Of a stretch of 64,000 nucleotides of DNA, positions 47,615 through 56,891 are shown in pieces. The position numbers were made by a program, and so were the translations under genes. The notes under the pieces are model-generated. The model was not told the origin of the DNA. It did not search any database and saw only the letters and a list, made by a program, of their open reading frames with translations. The DNA comes from CAWGXZ01 sp963826695 (lineage in GTDB: Bacteria; Pseudomonadota; Gammaproteobacteria; Burkholderiales; Burkholderiaceae_C): positions 248,001-312,000 of the forward strand of contig CAWGXZ010000006.1 in assembly GCA_963826695.1 (NCBI GenBank), given 5' to 3'. Position 1 is the stretch's first letter. Every line of letters starts with the position of its first letter.

Positions 47615-49255
47615 GTCGTCGACGATCCAGCCGGCCGCGCGCTCGGCGATCATCAGCGTCGGCGAGTTGGTGTTGCCGCTGGTGATCGTCGGCATGATGC
47701 TGGCGTCGACGACCCGCACGCGTTCGACGCCGTGCAGCTTCAGCCGCGCATCGACAACGGCGTGCGGATCGCTCGCCGGCCCCATCCGGGCGGTGCCGAC
47801 CGGGTGAAAGATCGTCGTGCCGATGTCGCCGGCGAGCGTCGCCAGCTCGGCATCGCTCTGGTACTGCACGCCGGGCTTGATCTCCTGGGGCCGGAAACGC
47901 GCCAGCGCCGCCTGGGAAACGATGCGCCGCGTCAGGCGCAGCGAATCGGCGGCGATCTGCCGGTCCTCGCCGGCACTCAGGTAGTGCGGCGCGATGCTCG
48001 GCGCATCCTCGGGCCGGGGCGAGCGGATGCGCACCTCGCCGCGGCTCGCCGGGTTCAGGTTGCAGACGCTGGCCGTGAAGGCATTGAACGGATGCAGCGG
48101 CTCGCCGAAGGCCTCGAGCGACAGCGGCTGCACGTGGTACTGCAGGTTCGGATGCGGCCGCTCGGGGCTGCTGCGGGTGAAGGCGCCGAGTTGCGACGGC
48201 GCCATGCTCATCGGCCCGCTGCGCTTGATCGCGTATTCCAGGCCGATCAGCGCCTTGCCCCACAGGGCGCCGACCATCGTGTTCAGCGTCTTCACCCCAT
48301 CGACCTGGTAGACCGAGCGAATCTGCAGATGATCCTGCAGGTTGCGGCCGACGCCGGGAAGCGCATGGCGAGGTTCGACGCCTGCGGCTGCGAGCAGGGC
48401 GGCGTCGCCGATGCCCGAGAGCTGCAACAGCTGCGGCGTGCCGATCGCGCCGGTGCAGAGGATCACCTCGCGCGTTGCACGCACCCGGACGGTGCTGCCG
48501 CCGCGCCGCAGTTCGACGCCGGCCGCACGCAGGTTTTCGCCGCTGCCTTCGAGCAACAGGCGCGAGGTCTGTGCCCCGGTCCAGACTTCCAGGTTGCGCC
48601 GCGCCAGCGCCGGCCGCAGGAACGCCTTGGCGGCGTTCCAGCGGATGCCGGCGCGCTGGTTGACTTCGAAGTAGCCGACGCCCTCGTTGCTCCCGCGGTT
48701 GAAGTCGTCGGTCGCGGGGATGCCGGCCTGCTGCGCCGCCTGGGCGAAGGCGTCGAGGATGTCCCAGCGCAGCCGCTGTTTCTCCACCCGCCACTCGCCG
48801 CCGGAGCGGCGGCCGGTGCGATCGAAACCCGGCGCGGCGTGGAATTCGGCGGCGCCCCGGTGGTGGTCCTCGTGCGCCAGGAAGTGCGGCAGGCATTCGG
48901 CCCAGCTCCAGCCGGGGTTGCCGAGCGCGCCCCAGCCGTCGTAGTCGCGGGCCTGGCCACGCATGTAGATCATGCCGTTGATGCTCGAGCTGCCGCCGAG
49001 CACCTTGCCGCGCGGATAGCGCAGCACCCGGCCGTTGAGCCCCGGGTCGGCATCGGTGCGGTAGAGCCAGTCGGTGCGCGGGTTGCCGATGCAATAGAGG
49101 TAGCCGACGGGGATGTGCACCCACATGTAATCGTCGCGGCCCCCGGCTTCGAGCAGCAGGACCTGCTTGTTGGGGTCGGCGCTGAGCCGGTTGGCGATCA
49201 GGCAACCCGCGGTTCCTGCGCCGCAGACGATGTAGTCGAAGGTTCGCTCGGTCAT
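47600..49255 (-). CDS. GMC-family FAD-dependent oxidoreductase
   Basis: 551 residues. The FAD motif is DYIVCGAGTAGCLIANRLSA at the N-terminus, with LLLEAGG. GMC signatures are YPRGKVLGGSSSINGMIYMR (signature 1) and GAIGTPQLLQLSGIG (signature 2). The C-terminal catalytic region is TIFHPVGTARMG and TSGNTNSPTLMIAERA. Related to choline and alcohol dehydrogenases; the substrate is unknown. No signal peptide. Intact frame, diverging from the RNA-binding protein gene. Confidence 0.9.
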   Translation of the reverse strand: MTERTFDYIVCGAGTAGCLIANRLSADPNKQVLLLEAGGRDDYMWVHIPVGYLYCIGNPRTDWLYRTDADPGLNGRVLRYPRGKVLGGSSSINGMIYMRGQARDYDGWGALGNPGWSWAECLPHFLAHEDHHRGAAEFHAAPGFDRTGRRSGGEWRVEKQRLRWDILDAFAQAAQQAGIPATDDFNRGSNEGVGYFEVNQRAGIRWNAAKAFLRPALARRNLEVWTGAQTSRLLLEGSGENLRAAGVELRRGGSTVRVRATREVILCTGAIGTPQLLQLSGIGDAALLAAAGVEPRHALPGVGRNLQDHLQIRSVYQVDGVKTLNTMVGALWGKALIGLEYAIKRSGPMSMAPSQLGAFTRSSPERPHPNLQYHVQPLSLEAFGEPLHPFNAFTASVCNLNPASRGEVRIRSPRPEDAPSIAPHYLSAGEDRQIAADSLRLTRRIVSQAALARFRPQEIKPGVQYQSDAELATLAGDIGTTIFHPVGTARMGPASDPHAVVDARLKLHGVERVRVVDASIMPTITSGNTNSPTLMIAERAAGWIVDDAART

Positions 49256-49448
49256 GGTCGTTGCGATGCGACGGGCGCTCGCGAAAACAACGTTTTGTTT
49301 GACACCCGGTGGAGAACCCTTTGCGCAGATGTCGAGAATGACTCGATAATGGTTTTTCTCCGGGTAGCTGCGCCTTCGATTGAATGGGTCACGATGGCTG
49401 AATGCTGCACTTGGTTGTCTGAGTCATCAGGAAAGAAAGGCGCTCTCG

Positions 49449-49983
49449 ATGGGCAACAAACTCTACGTCGGTAATCTCGCCTACAGCGTGCGCGACGACG
49501 ATCTGCAACAAGCTTTTGCTCAGTTCGGCTCCGTGTCGTCTGCGAAGGTGATGATGGACCGCGACACCGGTCGCTCGAAAGGTTTCGGCTTTGTAGAGAT
49601 GGGCTCGGATGCCGAGGCGCAATCGGCGATCAACGGCATGAACGGCCAGGCGCTCGACGGCCGGGCCCTGGTGGTCAACGAAGCGCGTCCGCGTGAAGAC
49701 CGGCCGGGTGGCTTCGGCGGTGGCGGCGGCGGCGGCCGTCCGGGCGGCGGCGGTGGTGGCTTCGGCGGTGGTGGCGGCGGCCGCTCCGGCGGCTTCGGTA
49801 GCGGCAGCACCGGCGGCGGTGGTGGCTACGGCGGTGGTGGCAGTGGCGGCGGCGGGGGCTACGGTGGCGGTGGTGGTGGTCGCTCCGGCGGTGGTGGCGG
49901 CTATGGCGGTGGCGGCGGTGGTGGCCGCTCGCGGCGGCGGCTACGGCAGCGGTGGCGGCGGCGGAAGCCGCGGCGGTTACTGA
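49449..49983 (+). CDS. Glycine-rich RNA-binding protein (single RRM)
   Basis: From ATG 49449 one RNA-recognition motif (~80 residues): NKLYVGNLAYSVRDDDLQQA (RNP2) and RSKGFGFVEMGSDAEAQSAI (RNP1). A Gly-rich tail of GGGG/RSGG/GYGG repeats follows. A one-base loss near 49930 puts the last residues (GGGYGSGGGGGSRGGY, TGA at 49981-49983) in another frame; otherwise the frame would run on through non-coding sequence to 50777. Such proteins are cold-induced RNA chaperones in cyanobacteria and proteobacteria. Monogenic, with a clear terminator behind it. Confidence 0.85.
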
Positions 49984-49998
49984 GCTTCGGCGACACAC

Positions 49999-50055
49999 GG
50001 CATCCCGCACGGGATGCCAGGAATGCAAGCGGTGCGCGAAAGCCCACCGCTTTTT
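49999..50055 (+). terminator. Two hairpins, the second a rho-independent terminator
   Basis: The first hairpin is GGCATCCC-GCAC-GGGATGCC (49999-50018). The second is AAGCGGTG ... CACCGCTT (50027-50052) running straight into TTTTTC, the classical intrinsic terminator layout, for the RNA-binding protein gene. lptC converges from the other side. Confidence 0.8.
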
Positions 50056-50111
50056 CTTTGCGCGTGGCTCACGGGGGGCGGGCCGCTCGACCCCGCCATG
50101 CCTTCGGGCGA

Positions 50112-50729
50112 TCAGCGGCCCCGCGGCGGCAACACCGCGCGAACCGGCCCGGTCAGCTCGACACGCTGGCTCGCATGGTGGTACTCGAAAGCGCTCGCCG
50201 TCCAGGTGGCGCCACCCTGCAAAAGCCGCACCGGTCTGCTCGATTCGAAGCGCTCCTGCTGAAGGTCGGCCAGCAACTGGTCGCCTTGGAATTCGAGGTC
50301 TGGCTGACCCGCTGTCGGCCGCACGACACGCGCATTGCCGATCAGCTGGACCCGCTGGCCGTCGTCGCTGCTCACCGCCAGCAGGGCAGTGGCCCGCGTC
50401 GTGAAGCCGTCCGGAGCGACAGCGCGCAGCCGGGGGTTGTCGATTTCCAGCGTGGCCGTGTCGGGGTAGTGGGAGGCCCGGTCTCCGCTGACTTCTCCGC
50501 TCAGATGGCCGCTGGCATTGAAGCGCTGGACGGTGAAATTCGTCATCGAGTAGTCGGCAATGTGCCGCAGCGGGCCGGCCTTTCGGGGCCCTTCAGCAAC
50601 AGGCTCCTCCGACACCAGCCACCAGCTGCCCAGCGCCAGCAGCGCCATCAGCAGCAGCGGCAGGTAGCTCGCCAGGCCGTCGAGCAGCCGATCGCGAAGC
50701 GGCTCCGCATGGCGCGATGCGCGCTTCAT
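50112..50729 (-). CDS. lptC: LptC, lipopolysaccharide export protein
   Basis: 205 residues from ATG 50729, which overlaps the kdsC stop. One N-terminal membrane anchor (YLPLLLMALLALGSWWLVSE) is followed by a beta-jellyroll periplasmic domain (YSMTNFTVQRFNASGHLSGE, VQLIGNARVVR). LptC anchors the LptA bridge and passes LPS from LptBFG. In most relatives lptA and lptB follow; here the operon ends at lptC and faces the RNA-binding protein gene. Confidence 0.87.
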   Translation of the reverse strand: MKRASRHAEPLRDRLLDGLASYLPLLLMALLALGSWWLVSEEPVAEGPRKAGPLRHIADYSMTNFTVQRFNASGHLSGEVSGDRASHYPDTATLEIDNPRLRAVAPDGFTTRATALLAVSSDDGQRVQLIGNARVVRPTAGQPDLEFQGDQLLADLQQERFESSRPVRLLQGGATWTASAFEYHHASQRVELTGPVRAVLPPRGR

Positions 50730-51325
50730 CCGCTGCGGTCGAGCGTCACGGCCAGTTCCTGCAGCAGCGTTGCATAGCGCCCCGCCGCGGTGAGCAGCAG
50801 GTCGCAGCATTCGCGCGCCGCACCGTGACCGCCGACACCGGCGGTGACGTGGTGGACGGCTGCCCGGACTTCGACGTGCGCGTTGGCGGGCGCACAGGCA
50901 AAGCCGGCCCGCGAGAGCAGCGGCAGGTCGGGCCAGTCGTCACCCATGGCAGCGACCTGCGGCCATGCAAGGCCCAGCCCGGCGAGCAGCGGCTCGGTGA
51001 CGGCCAGTTTGTCGGTCGCGCCATAGACCGCATGGGCCAGACCCAGGTCGGCGACGCGCCGGCGCACCGCGGGCGAATCGCGGCCGGTGACGACGATCGG
51101 CACGATGCCGCCGAGCGCCAGCAGCTTCAGACCGTGACCGTCGAGGGTGCTGAAGGCCTTGAAGGTCTCGCCCGCCTCGCCGATGTAGATGCGGCCGTCG
51201 GTGAGCACGCCATCGACATCGAAGATCGCCGCACGGATGCCCTGCGCCTGCAGCAGCAGTTCGGGCGCGAAGCGGATCACCGGCTCACGCCACCCGGCAG
51301 CCGGGGAAGGAGCAGGGGACGCCAT
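50726..51325 (-). CDS. kdsC: KDO-8-phosphate phosphatase KdsC
   Basis: 199 residues, HAD superfamily. Motif I AAIFDVDGVLTDGRIYIG carries the nucleophile Asp; motif II is PIVVTGRDSPAVRRR; motif IV is AAMGDDWPDLPLL. It has the short cap-less KdsC form. It removes phosphate from KDO-8-P in LPS core synthesis. Its ATG overlaps the kdsD stop (TGATG) and its stop overlaps lptC, giving a tightly coupled kdsD-kdsC-lptC operon. Confidence 0.93.
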   Translation of the reverse strand: MASPAPSPAAGWREPVIRFAPELLLQAQGIRAAIFDVDGVLTDGRIYIGEAGETFKAFSTLDGHGLKLLALGGIVPIVVTGRDSPAVRRRVADLGLAHAVYGATDKLAVTEPLLAGLGLAWPQVAAMGDDWPDLPLLSRAGFACAPANAHVEVRAAVHHVTAGVGGHGAARECCDLLLTAAGRYATLLQELAVTLDRSG

Positions 51326-52398
51326 CAGATCACCTTCGCGCGCATCAGGTCGTTCGAGTTCAGCGCGCCGACCAGCCGCTCGTCGGCGTCGACCACCAGC
51401 ACACTGGTGATGCGGTGCTGCTCCATCAAATCGGCAGCGACGACGGCGAGCGCATCGTCGCGCACCAGCCGCGGCCGCGGATACATCGCCTCGTGCGCGG
51501 CAAGCGGGCGCAGGTCGACCCCCTGCTCGAGCAGCCGGCGCAGGTCGCCATCGGTAAAGATGCCGAGCACGCGGTCGTCGGCATCGGCGATCGCCGTGGC
51601 GCCCAGCCCCTTTTCGCTCATCTCGCGAATCATCGCGATGAAGGGCGCGTCGGGCAGCACCCGCGGCACTGCCGCACCGCTGCGCATGACATCGCGGACA
51701 TGCGTCAGCAGCTTGCGCCCCAGGCTGCCGCCCGGATGCGAACGCGCAAAGTCATCGGGTCGGAAGCCGCGGGCATCGAGCAGCGCCACGGCCAATGCAT
51801 CGCCAAGCGCCATCTGCGCCGTCGTGCTGGCTGTCGGCGCCAGGTTCAGCGGGCAGGCTTCGACATCGACGGTGCTGTCGAGGCGGATGTCGGCATGCCG
51901 GGCGAGCATCGAGTCGGCGCGCCCGGTCATCGCGACAAGGGTGACGCCCAGGCGCTTGAGTGCCGGCAACACCGCGGCGATCTCGTCGCTTTCGCCCGAG
52001 TTCGAGATCGTCAGCACGACATCCGAGGGCGTCACCATGCCGAGGTCGCCATGGCTGGCTTCGGCCGGGTGGACGAACATCGACGGCGTACCGGTCGAAG
52101 CCAACGTGGCGGCGACCTTGCGGCCGACGTGGCCGCTCTTGCCCATTCCCATCACCACGATCCGGCCGTTGCAGCCCAGCATGGCTTGCACCGCGCGGGC
52201 GAACTCGGCTCCGAGGCGCGCTTTCAGTCCAAGCAACGCCGACGCCTCGATATCGAAGGTGTCGCGAGCGAGCTGCAGGGCTCGGGCGGCGTCGAAGGCA
52301 GGCAGCGGGGCGGGGGCAGGCACGGTGGTGGGAGCGCGACCGCTGATGAGCGGCAGGCCTGCTGGATTGTAGGCAGCGATGCCCCGGGCCGGCAGCAA
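51325..52398 (-). CDS. kdsD: D-arabinose-5-phosphate isomerase KdsD
   Basis: 357 residues. SIS domain with VVMGMGKSGHVGRKVAATLA and EASHGDLGMVTPSDVVLTIS, then two CBS domains (DVMRSGAAVPRVLPDAPFIA and DALAVVAADLMEQHRITSVL). Converts ribulose-5-P to arabinose-5-P, the first step of KDO synthesis. The first ~25 residues are low in conserved features, so a start further in is possible. First gene of the operon with kdsC and lptC, divergent from the antiporter gene 63 bp away. Confidence 0.93.
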   Translation of the reverse strand: MLPARGIAAYNPAGLPLISGRAPTTVPAPAPLPAFDAARALQLARDTFDIEASALLGLKARLGAEFARAVQAMLGCNGRIVVMGMGKSGHVGRKVAATLASTGTPSMFVHPAEASHGDLGMVTPSDVVLTISNSGESDEIAAVLPALKRLGVTLVAMTGRADSMLARHADIRLDSTVDVEACPLNLAPTASTTAQMALGDALAVALLDARGFRPDDFARSHPGGSLGRKLLTHVRDVMRSGAAVPRVLPDAPFIAMIREMSEKGLGATAIADADDRVLGIFTDGDLRRLLEQGVDLRPLAAHEAMYPRPRLVRDDALAVVAADLMEQHRITSVLVVDADERLVGALNSNDLMRAKVI

Positions 52399-52461
52399 CA
52401 GGCCGGTCGCTTAGGATGGACCGCGCCCGGTTTTTCCTCCTGCCGGGGCCGCACGAGGCCC

Positions 52462-54465
52462 ATGCACGTTTCCACGCTCGAACTCGTCCTGCTTTACCTC
52501 GTCGCAGCGGTGGCAGGTGTCGTCGCCTGCCGCAGCCTGCGTCTGCCGCCGATGCTCGGCTACCTGGCGGTCGGCGTGCTTATCGGCCCGAATGCGCTGG
52601 CGCTCGCCGGCGAGTCGGAGGGCATGACCTACCTGGCCGAATTCGGCGTCGTCTTCCTGATGTTCGTCATCGGGCTCGAGTTCAACCTGCCGAAGCTGCG
52701 CAGCATGCGCCATCTGGTGTTCGGGCTCGGGCTGGCGCAGGTGCTGCTGACGATCGGCGGTGCCGTTGCCGGCCACCTCCTGCTGCGCTGGCTGCTGGCC
52801 GGCACCTCGACGCCGTGGCAGCTTTCGTGGCAGGGCGCGCTGGTGCTGGGCGGCGCGATGGCGATGTCGAGCACCGCCATCGTCGTCAAGATGATGGCCG
52901 ACCGGCTCGAACTCGAAGCCGAGCATGGCCGCCGGGTGATGGGCGTGCTGCTGTTCCAGGACCTGGCCGTGGTGCCGCTGCTGGTCGTGATACCGGCGCT
53001 CGATTCGAGCGGCGCCGACATGATCACCTCGCTCGGCTGGGCCGCGGTGAAGGCGGTCGGGCTGCTCGCGGTGCTGCTCGTCGGCGGCCAGAAGGCCATG
53101 CGCTGGTGGCTGACGCTGGTGGCCCGGCGCCGCAGCGAAGAGCTGTTCGTGCTCAACCTGCTGCTGGTGACGCTCGGCCTGGCGTGGCTGACCGAGGAGG
53201 CGGGCCTGTCGCTGGCGCTCGGCGCATTCGTCGCCGGCATGCTGGTCGCGGAAACCGAGTTCAAGCACCAGGTCGAGACCGACATCCGGCCCTTCCACGA
53301 CGTGCTGCTCGGCCTGTTCTTCATCACCATCGGCATGAAGCTCGACTGGCGGCCGGTGCTCGACCTCTGGTTCCTGGTGCTGCTGCTGACCCTGCTGCCG
53401 GTGCTTGCCAAGTTCATCCTGGTGGCCGGGCTGGCACGGATCGTCGGTGCCGAGCCGGGCGTCGCGCTGCGCACCGGTCTCTACCTGGCGCAAGCCGGCG
53501 AATTCGGCTTCGTGCTGCTGACGCTCGGCGCCGAGCAGCGGTTGATCGAACCGCAATGGCTCAGCCCGGTGCTGGCCAGCATGGTGCTGAGCATGCTGGC
53601 CACGCCGTTCATGATCCTCTACAGCGACCGCGTCGTGATGCGCCTGGCATCGAGCGACTGGCTGATGCAGTCGGTGGCGATGACCAGCATCGCCAAGCGG
53701 GCGATCAACACCGAGGCGCACGTGATCATTGCCGGCTACGGCCGCAGCGGTCAGAACCTGGCGCGGCTGCTCGAGCGCGAAGGCATCGCCTACATTGCGC
53801 TCGATCTCGACCCCGACCGGGTGCGACACGCCGCTGCCGCAGGGCAGAGCGTGGTCTTCGGCGACGCCACCCGGCTGCAAAGCATGCTGTCCGCCGGCCT
53901 GACCCGCGCCAGCGCAGTCGTCGTGACGTACCGCGATACCCCGTCGGCACTGAAGATCCTGGCGCTGGTGCAGGCCCGCGCGCCGCAGGTGCCGGTGATC
54001 GTGCGGACGATCGACGACACCGACCTGGAAACGCTGCAGGCGGCCGGCGCCACCGAGGTGGTGCCCGAAGCCATCGAGGGTTCGCTGATGCTCGCCAGCC
54101 ATGCGCTGGCACTGGTCGGCGTGCCGATGCGGCGGGTCATCCGCGTCGTTCAGGACCAGCGTGATGCCCGCTACCGGCTGCTGCGCGGCTACTTCCACGG
54201 CGCCGACGACGACACGGCCGACGACCTGCAGCAGGCGCGGCTGCACAGCGTGACGCTGCCACCTGGCGTGGGTTGCCTCGGCCAGCCGCTCGGCGAGCAG
54301 ACCCTCGACCAGCTGGGCGTCGGCGTGGCAGCGGTGCGGCGGGCGAGCGGTCAGGTCGATCAGCCCGACGCGCACTTGGTGCTGGGCGCTGGCGACACGC
54401 TGGTGCTATCAGGGCTGCCCGAAGCGCTGGCGGTTGCGGAAGCGCGGCTGCTGCAAGGGGTTTAG
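52462..54465 (+). CDS. kefB: Kef-type potassium/proton antiporter with TrkA domains
   Basis: 667 residues from ATG 52462. The first ~400 residues form a CPA2 antiporter with about 12 helices (LRLPPMLGYLAVGVLIGPNA, EFGVVFLMFVIGLEFNLPKL). A TrkA-N/RCK Rossmann domain follows from ~residue 420 (HVIIAGYGRSGQNLARLLER, FGDATRLQSML), and a TrkA-C domain ends the protein. It should expel K+ in exchange for protons under nucleotide or thiol control. Divergent to kdsD, an arrangement common in betaproteobacteria. Confidence 0.9.
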   Translation: MHVSTLELVLLYLVAAVAGVVACRSLRLPPMLGYLAVGVLIGPNALALAGESEGMTYLAEFGVVFLMFVIGLEFNLPKLRSMRHLVFGLGLAQVLLTIGGAVAGHLLLRWLLAGTSTPWQLSWQGALVLGGAMAMSSTAIVVKMMADRLELEAEHGRRVMGVLLFQDLAVVPLLVVIPALDSSGADMITSLGWAAVKAVGLLAVLLVGGQKAMRWWLTLVARRRSEELFVLNLLLVTLGLAWLTEEAGLSLALGAFVAGMLVAETEFKHQVETDIRPFHDVLLGLFFITIGMKLDWRPVLDLWFLVLLLTLLPVLAKFILVAGLARIVGAEPGVALRTGLYLAQAGEFGFVLLTLGAEQRLIEPQWLSPVLASMVLSMLATPFMILYSDRVVMRLASSDWLMQSVAMTSIAKRAINTEAHVIIAGYGRSGQNLARLLEREGIAYIALDLDPDRVRHAAAAGQSVVFGDATRLQSMLSAGLTRASAVVVTYRDTPSALKILALVQARAPQVPVIVRTIDDTDLETLQAAGATEVVPEAIEGSLMLASHALALVGVPMRRVIRVVQDQRDARYRLLRGYFHGADDDTADDLQQARLHSVTLPPGVGCLGQPLGEQTLDQLGVGVAAVRRASGQVDQPDAHLVLGAGDTLVLSGLPEALAVAEARLLQGV

Positions 54466-54513
54466 CTTGGTTGGGCTTGCGCCGCGATTCCGCACCGGCG
54501 GGCGGGGGTGTTC

Positions 54514-55022
54514 CGTGCCTTACACGTTTTTTGCTGGCGTGTGCTTGTTCTGACGCGCCGGGAGTCCGCCCCGGCGGGCGGGTAACTTTCTTCTGTCGGG
54601 GCCAGAAGAAAGTCACCAAAGAAGAGGCCCCGAATACACATCTGGCCGTCACGCTTCGGCGGCAGGTGGTGCGCACAGGCTTGTGGCGCGAGAACGTCCA
54701 CCGCGTGCAGTAACTGCCAATGGCAGTGGTTCGTCAAGCTCCATTGAGCCAGCCTGCTTGCCGCACCCAGCAGCTTGCAGGCTGAGGTGTGGGTGGCCAA
54801 GTGATGCGGCGCGATCGGCGCATGCGGTTCACCAGAGAGGTTCTCGCGCCACCACGGCCTGCGGACCTGCCGTAGCCGAAGCGTGACGGCCAAATCGTAT
54901 TCAGGCCCTCTTCTTTGGTGACTTTCTTCTGGGCCCGACAGAAGAAAGTTACCCGCCCGCCGGGGCGGAATCCCGGCGCGTCAACTCAGACACACGCCAG
55001 CGGCAAACGGGCAAGGCACGAA
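54514..55022. repeat. Large inverted-repeat element (two ~185-bp arms)
   Basis: Arms at about 54514-54700 and 54838-55022 are inverted copies of each other with only scattered differences, separated by ~137 bp. Each arm has its own short hairpin (ACTTTCTTCTG...CAGAAGAAAGT) next to a GC-rich block (GGGCGGGTAACTTTC). The small frames inside (starting MVTFFWARQKKVT) are a known by-product of such repeats in this group, not genes. The rest of the 590-bp gap (54466-55056) holds nothing else recognisable. It may be a non-autonomous mobile element or a structural repeat. Confidence 0.7.
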
Positions 55023-55056
55023 AACCGACCCGAGCGCAAGCGCAAGCGCAAAAACG

Positions 55057-56031
55057 TCAGTCCGCGTACACGCCAGCCGCGCGAATCACCGGCCCCCAGC
55101 GGTCTGTCTCCTGCTTCAGCCAGCTGCGCAACCCCTCCGGCGTCAGCTTCGAGTCGGGGACGATTTCAGCGCCGAGTTCGGCCATGCGCTGAGCGACGAC
55201 CGGGTCCTTCAGGGCCGCACGCACGGCCTGGTTGACGCGCTCGAGCGCCGGCGCCGGCGTGCCCTTCGGCGCGTAGATACCGTGCCAGACGACGACCTCG
55301 AAGTTGCGCAAACCCTGCTCTGCGAGCGTCGGCGAATCGGGCAGGGCCTTGATTCGGCTGGAGGTGGTCACGCCGTACATCCGCACGCCGCCCGACTTGA
55401 TGTGCTGCACCGTCTGCGTCGTCTGGTCGCAGAGCAGGTCGACCTGGCCGCCAAGCAGCGCGTTCATCGCCGGCCCGGTGCCCTGGTAGGGGACGGTCGT
55501 CAGGTCGACGCCGACCGCCTGCCGAAAGACCATGCCACAGAGGTGCGAGACGGCCCCGAGGCCGGCATGCGCCAGGTTGACCTTGTCGCCGTTGGCCTTG
55601 AGGTAGGTAATCAGTTCAGGCAGGTTCTTCGCCGGCAGGTCCTTGCGGCCGAGCAGCGTCATCGGCACGTCGATCACCTGGCTGACGTACTCGAAATCGG
55701 TCAGCGGGTTGTAGCTCAGCTTGCGGTACAGCGCCGGTGCCGTCGCCATGCCGTTGTGATGAATCAGCAGCGTGTAGCCATCGGGCGCGGCCTTGGCAAC
55801 GTACGCTGCGGCCAGCGTGCCACCGGCGCCGAGCTTGTTCTCGATGATGACCGGCTGGCCGAGGGTCCTCGTCATCGACTGGCCGAGCGCGCGGGCGACG
55901 ACGTCGGTCGGGCCGCCCGCCGCAAACGGCACGATGAGCGTGATCGGCCTGGTGGGATAGCTTTGCGCCCAGGCGGCGCCCGTGGTCAGCGCTGTCGTCA
56001 GGACGGTCAGGAAGGTTCTGCGCAGGTTCAT
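55057..56031 (-). CDS. Tripartite tricarboxylate receptor (Bug family), operon-linked
   Basis: 324 residues with a signal peptide (FLTVLTTALTTGAAWAQ). The Bug pattern is seen in YPTRPITLIVPFAAGGPTDV, IIENKLGAGGTLAAAYVAKA and LPDSPTLAEQGLRN. It is the last gene of a leftward operon with CoA-dependent acid catabolism genes, so its ligand is probably the carboxylic acid degraded by them. Confidence 0.9.
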   Translation of the reverse strand: MNLRRTFLTVLTTALTTGAAWAQSYPTRPITLIVPFAAGGPTDVVARALGQSMTRTLGQPVIIENKLGAGGTLAAAYVAKAAPDGYTLLIHHNGMATAPALYRKLSYNPLTDFEYVSQVIDVPMTLLGRKDLPAKNLPELITYLKANGDKVNLAHAGLGAVSHLCGMVFRQAVGVDLTTVPYQGTGPAMNALLGGQVDLLCDQTTQTVQHIKSGGVRMYGVTTSSRIKALPDSPTLAEQGLRNFEVVVWHGIYAPKGTPAPALERVNQAVRAALKDPVVAQRMAELGAEIVPDSKLTPEGLRSWLKQETDRWGPVIRAAGVYAD

Positions 56032-56079
56032 GGTGTTGTCTCCGTTGGTGTTGTATTTGAATGAGTACGCCGCTGCCGT

Positions 56080-56886
56080 TCAGCCGCCCGACTCGCGAAC
56101 GATGGCTTCGGCGCGAAGAATCACCGGTTTGTCGACCATCTTGCCGTCGACGGCGATTGCCGCGCCGGGGGCGGCCGCCACGGCTTCCAGGACGCGCCTC
56201 GCCCAGGCCTGCTCGGCCTCGCTCGGCGCGAAATGGCGGTGCACACCGGCCACCTGTCGAGGATGGATGCACAGCTTGCCGCCGAAGCCGAGCCGACGCG
56301 CCCGCAGCACGTCCTCGCGCAGCCGCTCGGCGTCATCGATGGCCGTGCTGACGCCATCGATCGGCGGCAGGATCGCCGCCAGCCGCGAGGCGAGCACCAG
56401 CCGGGAACGGAAGAACAGCAGCTCGTCCTCGAGCGCATCGCGCATGCCCAGGTCGACCTGCAGGTCGATCGAGCCGAAGACCAGCCGTTCGACCCCGGGG
56501 GCGCCGGCGATTGTCGCCAGGTTGGCGAATCCGGCCGCGCTTTCGATCAGCGGCAGCACCGCGCTGCCGCCCGCGCGCACCAGCAGCGACAGGTCGTCGG
56601 CGCGTTCGGCCTTGGGCAGCACGATTGCCGCGACGCGGCCTTCGGCGCAGAGCCGCAAATCGTCGGCGAACCACGGCGTGTCGACGGCATTGATGCGCAG
56701 CAGCACGCCGCTGCGGCCAGGCGTCAGCCAATTGGCGACCGCGTCGCGCGCCACCGACTTGGCCTCGGGCGCAACCGCATCCTCGAGGTCGACGATGACC
56801 CGGTCGGCACCGGCCGCCAGCGCCTTGTCGAAACGCTCGGGGCGGTCGCCGGGAACGAACAACAACGAACGGGTGCGTGCCGACAT
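56080..56886 (-). CDS. CitE-like CoA ester lyase
   Basis: 268 residues of the HpcH/HpaI-CitE family. TRSLLFVPGDRPERFDKALA, VIVDLEDAVAPEAK (metal Glu/Asp) and LVFGSIDLQVDLGM are characteristic, with KLCIHPRQVAGVHRHFAPSE near the C-terminus. Such enzymes cleave malyl-CoA, citramalyl-CoA or related 3-hydroxyacyl-CoA esters. It lies 5 bp behind the MmgE/PrpD gene. In this operon it would perform the final C-C cleavage; its exact substrate is inferred. Confidence 0.87.
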   Translation of the reverse strand: MSARTRSLLFVPGDRPERFDKALAAGADRVIVDLEDAVAPEAKSVARDAVANWLTPGRSGVLLRINAVDTPWFADDLRLCAEGRVAAIVLPKAERADDLSLLVRAGGSAVLPLIESAAGFANLATIAGAPGVERLVFGSIDLQVDLGMRDALEDELLFFRSRLVLASRLAAILPPIDGVSTAIDDAERLREDVLRARRLGFGGKLCIHPRQVAGVHRHFAPSEAEQAWARRVLEAVAAAPGAAIAVDGKMVDKPVILRAEAIVRESGG

Positions 56887-56891
56887 CGCGT

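Noticed and set aside
51415..52461. N-terminal extension of the Kef antiporter frame
   Set aside because: It is the antisense of kdsD; homology starts at ATG 52462.
54897..55235. Small frames beginning MVTFFWARQKKVT as genes
   Set aside because: The same words occur in both inverted arms and arise from the repeat itself.
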